64,000 nt of DNA from Methanoflorens sp963701995 (lineage in GTDB: Archaea > Halobacteriota > Bog-38 > Methanoflorentales > Methanoflorentaceae): positions 1 to 64,000 of the forward strand of contig OY969693.1 in NCBI GenBank assembly GCA_963701995.1, given 5' to 3'. Shown piece after piece: positions 7,545 to 15,541 of the stretch (position 1 is its first letter; the number at the start of each line of letters is the position of its first letter). The notes beneath the pieces were generated by a model. It ran no database searches. It had not been told where the DNA came from and worked only from the letters and a program-made list of their open reading frames with translations. Both the position numbers and the translations under genes were made by a program.

Positions 7545-8444
7545 ATGAGCGATATACGGAAAATTAAGCAGGTTTTGCCGGGCAAGCCGACCATCGAAGG
7601 CGCGGGAGTCCGTCTAAAACGTGCGTTTGGGTTCAACGAGGTGCCGCTCTTGGACCCGTTTCTGCTTTTGGATCACTTCGGTTCCGCAAACCCTACCGAC
7701 TACCTCGCCGGGTTCCCGTGGCACCCCCATAGAGGAATCGAGACCGTCACTTACATGATTGAAGGGACGGTCGATCACGGGGACAGCCTCGGCAACAAAG
7801 GCACCATCGGATCGGGAGATATCCAGTGGATGACCGCTGGCAGTGGCATCATTCATCAAGAGATGCCACAGCGCTACGATGGTCTGATGATGGGGTTCCA
7901 ACTGTGGGTGAACTTACCCGCTTCCCATAAAATGATGAGTCCCCGCTATCGAGAGGTGAGGCACAAACAGATTCCGTCAGTCGCGTTGGGGGACGGCGTT
8001 GACGTCAAGATCGTGTGCGGAGAGATAGCTGGAGTGCGTGGACCCGTTCACGACATCGTGGTTTCCCCGGAGTACCTGAGGGTCGCGCTCGCCCCAGGTG
8101 CGGAGTTCGAACATCACGTAACGCGAGGACGCACAGCATTTGCATACGTTTTTGAAGGATCCGCATACTTTTACGCTGAAAACGAGCGACCCATTAGCAA
8201 AGAAAACACGGTGGTGTTTGACGATGGAGATCGAGTTAGAGCAACAACGGCCGAGCAGGCGACACAGTTCCTGCTTGTCTCCGGCAAACCGATTAATGAA
8301 CCGGTCGCCTGGCGCGGCCCGATCGTGATGAACACCGAAGAGGAGTTGGCGCGGGCCTTCGACGAATATCGGACCGGCACGTTTGTTAAACAGCTCGATG
8401 CCAATCCTGAGAGAAGAAATGCGGCAGAAAGTGAGGGCGAGTGA
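7545..8444 (+). CDS. Pirin family protein
   Basis: 299 aa from the ATG at 7545, with GGAG ten bases before; an ATG at 7533 is in frame. Two cupin domains are visible. The N-terminal one carries the pirin metal motif HPHRGIETVTYMIEG and later GSGIIHQEMP (three His and one Glu). Conserved blocks around it are VKRAFGFNEV-like at the start and DPFLLLDHFGS. Bacterial pirins include quercetinases and redox-related regulators; the role in archaea is unclear. It overlaps or abuts the CDGSH gene, so the two are co-translated. TATA-like TTTTTATAG lies near 7438. Confidence 0.85.
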   Translation: MSDIRKIKQVLPGKPTIEGAGVRLKRAFGFNEVPLLDPFLLLDHFGSANPTDYLAGFPWHPHRGIETVTYMIEGTVDHGDSLGNKGTIGSGDIQWMTAGSGIIHQEMPQRYDGLMMGFQLWVNLPASHKMMSPRYREVRHKQIPSVALGDGVDVKIVCGEIAGVRGPVHDIVVSPEYLRVALAPGAEFEHHVTRGRTAFAYVFEGSAYFYAENERPISKENTVVFDDGDRVRATTAEQATQFLLVSGKPINEPVAWRGPIVMNTEEELARAFDEYRTGTFVKQLDANPERRNAAESEGE

Positions 8445-8446
8445 CA

Positions 8447-9217
8447 ATGGAAATCGAAAAGGAAACAAAAGACGATGTCAGAAACAAACGCGGGATTCAG
8501 GTGTGCAAAGACGGCCCTTATATCGCTTCAGGTAGCATCCCCCTGTACGAACTCGTCGTTGACAACGACGCCGAGGACTACCCGTGCGACTACCACGTGA
8601 GCAAGAACTATCCCTTACAGGAAAATTACTCCCTTTGTCGCTGCGGCCAGTCAAACGACAAGCCCTTTTGCGATGGGACTCACGAAACAGTGAATTTCAA
8701 CGGCACAGAAACTGCAAGTCGCGCGCCGTATCTCGCTCGTGCTGAAGAGCTTGACGGACCAGGACTCAGCCTCGCTGACGTTCGCGAGTTGTGCTCGCAC
8801 GTGGGCATGTGCCTTCGGGCCGGGGGTATTCGAGAACTGACGTTACGCTCAAATGACCCAGAAGCCAAACGAGCTGCCCTCAAAGAAGTGGCAAACTGCA
8901 ACTCGGGCCGCCTTGTCGCTTTTGATAAAGAAACAGGAAAGCCCGTAGAGCCGGAATTGGAGCCCTCGATTGCGGTGGTTGAGGAACCACTAAGAGGATA
9001 TGGCGGCCCCCTCTGGGTGCGCGGAGGCATCCCTATTGAGGCGGCGGACGGGGCCACATACGAAATTCGCAATCGTGTTGCGTTATGCCGATGTGGTATC
9101 TCCTCAGCTAAGCCTTTTTGCGATGCAAGCCACAGGGTAATGAAAGACGGCTTTGCAGCGAACCGGTTGGCGAACCACCCACTACGCAACATCGACGCCC
9201 AGAAAATGCTGCTCTAA
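8447..9217 (+). CDS. Iron-sulfur protein with two CDGSH-type domains
   Basis: 256 aa from the ATG at 8447. Two mitoNEET-type sites are present: CRCGQSNDKPFCDGTH (about residues 64-79) and CRCGISSAKPFCDASH near residue 222. Both keep the C-x-C-x8-C-x3-H ligands of a [2Fe-2S] cluster, although the second has CDAS in place of CDGS. The middle section (about 100-160) contains a (4Fe-4S)-like divergent region with isolated cysteines. Fused double-CDGSH proteins occur in bacteria and archaea and are thought to handle electrons or clusters. It follows pirin in the same transcription unit. Confidence 0.85.
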   Translation: MEIEKETKDDVRNKRGIQVCKDGPYIASGSIPLYELVVDNDAEDYPCDYHVSKNYPLQENYSLCRCGQSNDKPFCDGTHETVNFNGTETASRAPYLARAEELDGPGLSLADVRELCSHVGMCLRAGGIRELTLRSNDPEAKRAALKEVANCNSGRLVAFDKETGKPVEPELEPSIAVVEEPLRGYGGPLWVRGGIPIEAADGATYEIRNRVALCRCGISSAKPFCDASHRVMKDGFAANRLANHPLRNIDAQKMLL

Positions 9218-9358
9218 CCGAATGTGATGGATGATGAGCGCCACCAGCGGGCTGCGAACTTCCTGAACAACTTGCATCTAGCACCTTGCCAGCTTTAGAA
9301 GCGATTTAGTTTTTCAGGCGCAGCTGCGGCACAAAAAAAGAGCCGCCGCCGCGACGCA

Positions 9359-9402
9359 TAATTATATATCCTAAGTAAGATAAGTAGGATTAGTAGGATT
9401 AG
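9359..9402 (+). promoter_or_regulatory. TATA box and tandem repeat in front of the AbrB-type gene
   Basis: AT-rich TATA (TAATTATATAT, 9359-9369) is followed by two perfect tandem copies of TAGGATTAG (9385-9393 and 9394-9402), preceded by a partial copy (TAAGATAAG). The repeats sit where transcription would begin, a usual place for a repressor site. Autoregulation by the AbrB-like product is inferred. Confidence 0.45.
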
Positions 9403-9433
9403 CACGATTGCGCGCACTCCTGGAGGGAAGACT

Positions 9434-9715
9434 GTGGACGGTCCGATGCTTCGAAAAATGAAGTACTATGGGGACACCATCATTGGCGAGAAAGGTCAAG
9501 TGGTAATTCCAGCTGAACTGAGGAAGAAACTTGGGATTGAAACGGGAGACCGTTTTCTTGTGATGAGCGGCACAAGGATGGGTGCGTGGGGGTTCATTCT
9601 CGTAAAAGCTGACGTGCTCGCACAAGTGGTCCAAGAGATATTTGGTGGGAAACTCGAGGAGGTTCTCGCGCAAGAAGGGCGAGGAGACCGCCATACCGAG
9701 ACAGCGGACGAATGA
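9434..9715 (+). CDS. AbrB/SpoVT-type DNA-binding protein
   Basis: 93 aa starting with GTG at 9434, which has GGAGG eight bases upstream; an ATG at 9446 is possible. The core GDTIIGEKGQVVIPAELRKK followed by LGIETGDRFLVM is the swapped-hairpin AbrB fold. The short C-terminal helix (VLAQVVQEIFGGKLEEVL) is typical of archaeal stand-alone regulators of this type. There is no toxin partner beside it, so an antitoxin role is unlikely; a local transcription factor is more probable. The upstream tandem repeat may be its own operator. Confidence 0.82.
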   Translation: MDGPMLRKMKYYGDTIIGEKGQVVIPAELRKKLGIETGDRFLVMSGTRMGAWGFILVKADVLAQVVQEIFGGKLEEVLAQEGRGDRHTETADE

Positions 9716-9845
9716 CACTCAAAAAAAGCTATGACGTTTCCCGAACGCTTACGCATTGGTTTGCAGGCTCAAACAAAAGCTTCTGGATGGTGCGCACGTG
9801 GCCGCTTCCAATTGGGAAACCTTCAAATAACTAAATATCGTATAT

Positions 9846-9861
9846 TATATCTTTAGATATA
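9846..9861. promoter_or_regulatory. Palindrome in the ABC exporter promoter
   Basis: TATATCT-TT-AGATATA is a perfect 7-2-7 inverted repeat, 17 bases before the ATG at 9879. It overlaps or directly follows the AT-rich promoter (CGTATATTATAT). A dimeric repressor could bind here; the regulator is unknown, though the AbrB-like gene is immediately upstream. Confidence 0.4.
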
Positions 9862-9878
9862 TCAATCAGGTTAGTGAC

Positions 9879-10901
9879 ATGGAGGACATTGCAATCAGAG
9901 CCACAAACCTCGTCAAGAAATTCCGCGACTTCGTTGCCGTCGATCATCTCTCCTTTGAAGTGAAGAAAGGCGAGATATTTGGATTTTTGGGGCCAAACGG
10001 CGCGGGCAAGACGACGACGATTCGGATGCTCTGCACGCTGAGTAGCCCGACTGAAGGATCGGCGACCGTTGCCGGCTTTGACATTGCTCATCAGGGTAAT
10101 AGGGTGCGCGAGCACATCGGACTCGTATCCGAAAAAATGATCATGTATGATCGGCTCACAGCGCGTGAAAACCTGCGCTTGTTCGGCGAGCTCTACGATA
10201 TCCCACGAGACGCCCTGCGTGAACGCATCGATGAGCTGCTCCAGGTCGTTAATATGGAAAAGTGGGCGGACCATCAGATCGGCACGTTTTCGACCGGGAT
10301 GAAGCAGCGCATCAATGTGATCCGCGCTCTCCTCAACGAGCCGGAGATCCTGTTCTTGGATGAACCAACGCTCGGTCTTGATCCGCAATCCACGAACGAG
10401 ATCCGCGACTTTGCGCGCAGCATCAACGATGATGCTGGGACAACGATCATCTTAACAACGCACGCCATGGCCGAAGCGGACATGCTCTGCGACCGGATTA
10501 GCATCGTCGATTACGGGAAGATCGTCGCGCTCGATACGCCGTCAAATCTGAAAAAAGTAATCACCGGTGCCGATACGAACGTCATCGAGCTCGACGTTCC
10601 AAACATTACGCCAACGCTTGTCTCGGATATTCAATCGTTGTCGTGCACGCAAACGGTCACGGTGGAAGACGAAACGCACATCAAGGTTCACGCGTCGGGC
10701 GACGAGTCGTGCGATAACGTCATTGATGCGGTGCGCTCAGGCGCAGGGCAGATTCGTTCCATTCGTAACGTTGAGCCGACATTGGAAGACGTGTTCCTCT
10801 ATCTCACGGGGCACGAGGTGAGGGAGCAGGTCGCCGATAAGGTAACCACACAGGAGGGGCATTCTCGGCACGGACCGAGAGTGCGATCGAGGATACGGTA
10901 G
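9879..10901 (+). CDS. ABC transporter ATP-binding protein (exporter, DrrA-like)
   Basis: 340 aa. Walker A is GPNGAGKTTT (about residues 46-55), the signature is FSTGMKQRINV rather than the canonical LSGGQ, and Walker B is ILFLDEPTLGLDP, followed by the switch His in TTHAMAEA. The C-terminal 110 residues form the accessory domain found in DrrA/NatA-type exporters. With the permease starting 10 bases downstream it makes a two-gene ABC-2 export system for a hydrophobic compound, ion or lipid; the substrate is unknown. A 7-2-7 palindrome lies in its promoter. Confidence 0.92.
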   Translation: MEDIAIRATNLVKKFRDFVAVDHLSFEVKKGEIFGFLGPNGAGKTTTIRMLCTLSSPTEGSATVAGFDIAHQGNRVREHIGLVSEKMIMYDRLTARENLRLFGELYDIPRDALRERIDELLQVVNMEKWADHQIGTFSTGMKQRINVIRALLNEPEILFLDEPTLGLDPQSTNEIRDFARSINDDAGTTIILTTHAMAEADMLCDRISIVDYGKIVALDTPSNLKKVITGADTNVIELDVPNITPTLVSDIQSLSCTQTVTVEDETHIKVHASGDESCDNVIDAVRSGAGQIRSIRNVEPTLEDVFLYLTGHEVREQVADKVTTQEGHSRHGPRVRSRIR

Positions 10902-10911
10902 GAGCTGTACC

Positions 10912-12102
10912 ATGGGAGCTAGAAGTGGTATTCGTCACGCGCTGTGGATCGCGTGGAAAGACTTGTTAGACATAAGCAGGAATCGCATGGGTCTTGTGAT
11001 GCTCATCCTTATGCCTCTCTTCATGATGGGGATGGTCGGCTATATCTTCCCCTCAAATAGCGGCATGTCTCACGTCCCCGTTGCGCTTGTGAACCTCGAC
11101 TCTGTGCAGGGCAATACCTCCCTCAGCACGAAATTCGTCGCACAGCTCGAGGCTGTGAACAACAAGACAGGCATGATGGATCTCTCGACGGTCGGCAGCG
11201 CCGCTGACGTGAAATCGAACATTCAAAACGGGCAGCAGAGCGCGGGCATCATCATCGGAAGCAACTTCACATCTAACCTCAAAACCGGCAAGCAAGCAGA
11301 CGTCACGATTGTCAATGATCAGTCGAACCCTCAGACGGCATCTCTCATACAAACGCAGCTCACGCAAGTCATTGGACAACTGGGCACACAGACGGCTACG
11401 TACGGACTAAATCAGACGTATAAAACACCGCTGAACTATTCGCTATCCCAGGTCGCACCATACAACGTTCAGGCGACGGGCGTCGTTCCAGGACAATTCA
11501 ACTACTTCGAGTTCGTCGCGCCTGGCATCATGGGGATGGTCGTTATGATGTCGCTTATGACCGGCCTCCCACACGCCATTTCTTTCGAGCGGGAGATGGG
11601 TACCCTCGACGGCATGCTCGCCGCACCAGTGCACCGGATGTCGATACTTGGCGGAAAGGTCGTCGCTCAGACAACGCGCGGTATGATGCAGGGGATCATC
11701 GTCCTTACACTTTCGATCGTTCTCTTTGGCGTGGTCGTACAAGGGAGTATCGCGCTCATCTTGGGAATCTTGCTCTTAGGCGTGTTCAGCCTCGTCGGCT
11801 TGGGCATTCTCATCACCTCATTCACGAGTACCGAGGAGACCGCTACGATGATCATGATGACGATAACGTTTCCCATGATGTTCCTCAGCGGCGTCTTCTT
11901 CCCGATATCGCAGATGCCACAGTTTATGCAGGTCATCGCGCAGTTCCTGCCGCTCACCTACGCGATTAGCGCGCTGCGACAAGTGGTAGTACTCGGCGCG
12001 GGCGTACCAGAAATTTCAAGGGACATCATCATACTCTTCGGTTTCGGGATCGTTTTGTTGTCAGCAGCGCTCGTTGCATTCGAGCGTGCGATGAAACGAT
12101 AG
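10912..12102 (+). CDS. ABC-2 type transporter permease
   Basis: 396 aa, with ribosome site TAGGAG before the ATG. A first transmembrane helix at about residues 24-45 is followed by a large external domain (about 50-195) with many Asn and Gln. Five further helices lie between about 200 and 390, which is the ABC2_membrane_3 (YhgE/DrrB-like) arrangement. The helix region includes FEREMGTLDGMLAAPVHRMS, the coupling segment that contacts the ATPase. Partner of the preceding ATPase; together they export an unidentified substrate. Confidence 0.9.
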   Translation: MGARSGIRHALWIAWKDLLDISRNRMGLVMLILMPLFMMGMVGYIFPSNSGMSHVPVALVNLDSVQGNTSLSTKFVAQLEAVNNKTGMMDLSTVGSAADVKSNIQNGQQSAGIIIGSNFTSNLKTGKQADVTIVNDQSNPQTASLIQTQLTQVIGQLGTQTATYGLNQTYKTPLNYSLSQVAPYNVQATGVVPGQFNYFEFVAPGIMGMVVMMSLMTGLPHAISFEREMGTLDGMLAAPVHRMSILGGKVVAQTTRGMMQGIIVLTLSIVLFGVVVQGSIALILGILLLGVFSLVGLGILITSFTSTEETATMIMMTITFPMMFLSGVFFPISQMPQFMQVIAQFLPLTYAISALRQVVVLGAGVPEISRDIIILFGFGIVLLSAALVAFERAMKR

Positions 12103-12697
12103 TGAACAGAGACCAAAGCAGCGCCCTCACAGAGCCGCAAGTAGCGTTACACTTGCCGAGTCGTGACTGTGCCACTCGCTTGAAAAACTGCGATAACGAA
12201 TCCGTTAAGTGCAAGCATCATCGCCCCCGCCACAGGGAGAGAAGGTCCTGGCCAGTCTCGCTTAACGAATCGTGAAGCACTTGGCATAGGCAATGAATAA
12301 GATCGGCAATAGGAGCGGTTGTAGCAAAAAAGCCGTTAATGCCGCGAAGCGAGTACTCGAACAGCAGGTTGAAGCCGGTCGCGACTGAGACGAGTCGCTA
12401 GGGCCATCGATGCTGCTCACCCTTAGCTGCTAAGCGCAGAGTGCACCCAGCCCTGTGCGCGTACCCTTCAGACACACCGTGCGCGGTTTTTGCAGCTCAT
12501 CGCTCGTTCAAACATCTGGTCGTCATTTCACTCTAGCGATAGCCATTCACAACGCATGTGTTTCTTGGTGCTCAGCTGTTCTCAGCGGACGTGCAAATGG
12601 CATGCGCAAACGGCAGCCACGAGGTGTGACACAAGAAAGTGATCACGCAAGCTTAAACGCATCCAGAGCACGGTATCCTGCAAGGAGGGGAAAAACT
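12103..12697. other. Intergenic stretch of about 595 bases
   Basis: No supported gene. On the minus strand, 12147-12287 could encode a 46-aa peptide with one hydrophobic helix (LPVAGAMMLALNGFVIAVFQ), but it has no ribosome site or promoter and the neighbouring frames are broken. It may be the tail of a lost membrane-protein gene. The rest shows no RNA gene, repeat or regulatory pattern that I can recognise. Confidence 0.4.
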
Positions 12698-12898
12698 ATG
12701 ATGGCTGAACGTGTGACGCTCTATTATGGGCGTCTTGTTGCACGCTTGAACGAACTGCAGGCCCCAGAATGCATGGAGTGTTCTGATCGCCTAGCGTGCG
12801 CCGTTAATCAAGTGCTCCACCCGGGTGAGACACGCTGCGTTGTCCCGTCTGATGAAACCACGGCTCGCGGCGTCGGCGAAGTGATACCGCTTCGTTAA
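12698..12898 (+). CDS. Small cysteine-containing hypothetical protein
   Basis: 66 aa. The start is the first of two adjacent ATGs, with a strong AAGGAGG site about nine bases upstream; a longer frame from 12455 has none of this support. The sequence carries CMECSDRLAC at about residues 27-36 and another Cys in ETRCVV, a possible metal or cluster site. I do not recognise a family. It stands alone between the ABC permease and a convergent surface-protein gene. Confidence 0.55.
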   Translation: MMAERVTLYYGRLVARLNELQAPECMECSDRLACAVNQVLHPGETRCVVPSDETTARGVGEVIPLR

Positions 12899-13115
12899 GT
12901 GCGCTTAATAGTGCGCTGACGCCGTATCTAACCCAAGTGATGCGCACAATGATCTTCTTCAGGAAGCTCGCACTCGTTGGTGCAGAGCTGCTCCACTATA
13001 TTTTCGATGGAAGGGTCATCGACAGCATTCGTCGTGACAACCATAGATTGACCACTTCCAGCTGATCTGTCTCGAAGCAACCGTTTTAAGACTGGCCAAT
13101 CGCGACTACAGGACC

Positions 13116-13796
13116 TTAGCTACGGCGGGTGACTCGTAATGCCAGAAACACGGCTGCAAGAGCACCAAGTGCGTACAACACCTCAAAACCGGGAAGCGGG
13201 TTTTTGCTACTTGCGGCTGCACTCGCTTGAGCGACATTCGCCGTAGAAGTACTCGCCCCTGCGGTCGCGCTCGATCCAGCGGTTGACGCCGTGCGCGGCA
13301 CGGCGCTGGGCGAGGGGCTTGCAGATCGCGCGCCCGCAACGTCTGCTGCCACTCGTTTTACGGTGACTGCATCGACGGCCTGCGCACCTGGCGGCAGTTT
13401 CGTTATTCCCGTTCGCTGCGTGGCGTAACCGCTCAGCGCAGTGCTAGCACTTTGATCGGCGACGACCGCGTAAATCTGGAACGTCTTGCCGACGCCAAAT
13501 ATGGTGCCTACCGAGAGACGAGACGACCAGGTCGCATCACTGCGCACCGTGAGCGGGGGGGCTTGCGGATAGTACTTGCCAGCGGTTGGATCGTACGTCA
13601 CGATCCAAAGTGAATACCCCTTTGAAAGCTGAGCTTTACCGCTCACGCGCTCCGTAGGCCCGACGTTGCCGTTCTTTGGAGGCGAGCTGATCTTTACTAC
13701 GCCTCCTTGCGTGCTTTGCGCGCTCGCCACGGTGCAAGCCGATGCGAGCAATGAGGCTATGATCAACAGTAGAATGGCCCATTTATACGCGCTCAT
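13116..13796 (-). CDS. Secreted surface protein with PGF-CTERM sorting signal
   Basis: 226 aa from the ATG at 13796 (GGGAGGAG ribosome site; the frame continues upstream without one). An N-terminal signal peptide ends near ASACTVASAQ. The mature part has an Ig-like beta domain (about 30-125) with VRSDATWSSRL and FQIYAVVADQ, then a long Ala/Ser/Thr-rich stalk suited to O-glycosylation. The C-terminus is PGFEVLYALGALAAVFLAL followed by RVTRRS, the PGF-CTERM tripartite signal (PGF, hydrophobic helix, Arg cluster) processed by archaeosortase A. It is therefore predicted to be cleaved and lipid-anchored at the cell surface. No archaeosortase gene is in this window. Confidence 0.82.
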   Translation of the reverse strand: MSAYKWAILLLIIASLLASACTVASAQSTQGGVVKISSPPKNGNVGPTERVSGKAQLSKGYSLWIVTYDPTAGKYYPQAPPLTVRSDATWSSRLSVGTIFGVGKTFQIYAVVADQSASTALSGYATQRTGITKLPPGAQAVDAVTVKRVAADVAGARSASPSPSAVPRTASTAGSSATAGASTSTANVAQASAAASSKNPLPGFEVLYALGALAAVFLALRVTRRS

Positions 13797-14131
13797 ATTG
13801 ACTCCTCCCACAAACAAGCTGCTGATTATCAGATAAACCTTTTCATTGGTTCGCTGTGATACCGTCCGATCACGTGGCATGATAACCCTATCCTTCAACC
13901 TTCCCAGTCAGTGCGACGAGCTGCAACCCATCCGCGCCCGCGCAGTTAATTATAATAGGTAGCGTTCCGACTAGTAGCTGGAAACTATCCTAACGGAAGG
14001 CCTCAAAAACATTACAGGCGTCCCGCTCTAAATTGACTAAATATCCAAGCAATCACGCGCTTCCATGCCGCTGTTTAGATGTCGTAGGCGCAGATCTCGG
14101 CAGGAGAAGCAGCGACAAAAAACCGTATCAC

Positions 14132-15541
14132 ATGACCACGGAAAGAACCGACATTATCATAGGGCTTGAGGTGCACACACAGCTTACAACCCAATCGAAG
14201 CTGTTTTGCGGATGTTCAACGCGTTATCAAGACTCAGAGCCAAACACCCACACGTGTCCCATCTGTCTCGGGCTTCCGGGGAGTCTACCGGTCGTCAACG
14301 AGATGGCAATCGTTTACGCCGAGCGGGTCGCGAAAGCGCTCAACTGCTCGGTGCAACAGACGCAGTTCTATCGCAAGAACTACTACTACCCGGATTTGCC
14401 GAAAGGCTTTCAAATCAGCCAGTACCACTTTCCGCTCGGCACTAATGGCTACTTGACGGTCGACAGCGCAGGGCAGGAACGGAAGATTCGGATCAGGCGC
14501 GTGCACTTGGAAGAAGATCCGGGGAAGCTTACGTACCGCGGAACCATCGAGAAGGCGCAGTACTCACTCATAGATTATAATCGATCCGGCGTGCCGCTGC
14601 TTGAAGTGGTCACCGAGCCCGACCTTCGCGCCCCCAAGGAAGCGCGTCGCTTTCTGAACAAGCTGCGCAACATCCTTGAATACCTCGACGTCTTCGACGG
14701 CAACCTCGAAGGATCGCTTCGCGTCGATGCTAACATTTCAATCGCCGGCGGGCAACGGGCCGAAGTCAAAAACATCTCCTCATACAAGGGCGTGGAAAAA
14801 GCGCTCCTGTTTGAAATAACCCGCCAGCGAAACTTGCTTCGAAGAGGTATCCATATCACGCAAGAAACGCGGCACTTCGACGAGGCGCGCGGCATCACAA
14901 TTTCACTCCGTTCAAAAGAGGAAGAACACGACTATCGGTACTTCCCCGAACCTGATCTTCTGCGCGTCGACCCCGAACCGGTGGCCGAGCAGTTCCGCGA
15001 GCAAGTGCAAGTCGAACTCCCGGACGCAAAACGTCACCGCTTCATCGCGCAGTACGGCATTTCGGATTACCTCGCGAAAGTGCTCACCGCGTCGAAGCCC
15101 TTAGCCGACTACTTCGAAACGGTCGCCGCACGAGTCGACCCGTCGGCGGCGGCAAGCTGGGTCGTTGACGTGCTCCAGGGCGAGCTGAACTACCGCGGGC
15201 TGACCCTTGACGCGTTCAGGCCCAACTTCTTAATCGACGTCATCACCAACATGAACCAAGGAACCATTACCGAAAAGGCAGCGGTCGAGGTCATACGAAC
15301 TGTCCTCGACACCAGGGGGACCCCGTGCGAGATCATCGACGCACAGGCGCTTCACGCCGCCCCAATCGAACAGATCACCGCTGCCGTTACGCAAGCGATC
15401 GAGGAGAACCCACAGGCCGTTGACGACTATCACAACGGCAAGAAAGGCGCGCTTAACTTCCTCGTCGGTCAGGTCATGAAGAAGACGCGCGGACGGGCTG
15501 ACCCCACCCTCACCAATCGTCTCATTCGGGAGCAACTCTGA
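14132..15541 (+). CDS. gatB: Asp-tRNA(Asn)/Glu-tRNA(Gln) amidotransferase subunit B
   Basis: 469 aa from the ATG at 14132; an in-frame start at 14033 adds a sequence unlike the family. The N-terminus IIIGLEVHTQL and the following CGCST ... CPICLGLPGSLPVVN region carry the Cys pairs of the structural Zn site. DYNRSGVPLLEVVTEPD and HDYRYFPEPDLL are GatB signature blocks. The C-terminal 150 residues are the tail/YqeY domain. GatB converts mischarged Glu-tRNA(Gln) or Asp-tRNA(Asn) using ammonia from GatA. No gatA or gatC is adjacent, as is common in archaea. Its stop overlaps the topA start by one base. Confidence 0.95.
   Translation: MTTERTDIIIGLEVHTQLTTQSKLFCGCSTRYQDSEPNTHTCPICLGLPGSLPVVNEMAIVYAERVAKALNCSVQQTQFYRKNYYYPDLPKGFQISQYHFPLGTNGYLTVDSAGQERKIRIRRVHLEEDPGKLTYRGTIEKAQYSLIDYNRSGVPLLEVVTEPDLRAPKEARRFLNKLRNILEYLDVFDGNLEGSLRVDANISIAGGQRAEVKNISSYKGVEKALLFEITRQRNLLRRGIHITQETRHFDEARGITISLRSKEEEHDYRYFPEPDLLRVDPEPVAEQFREQVQVELPDAKRHRFIAQYGISDYLAKVLTASKPLADYFETVAARVDPSAAASWVVDVLQGELNYRGLTLDAFRPNFLIDVITNMNQGTITEKAAVEVIRTVLDTRGTPCEIIDAQALHAAPIEQITAAVTQAIEENPQAVDDYHNGKKGALNFLVGQVMKKTRGRADPTLTNRLIREQL

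Noticed and set aside
12147..12287. 46-aa peptide with one membrane helix
   Set aside because: No ribosome site or promoter, and the surrounding frames are broken; described only within the intergenic entry.
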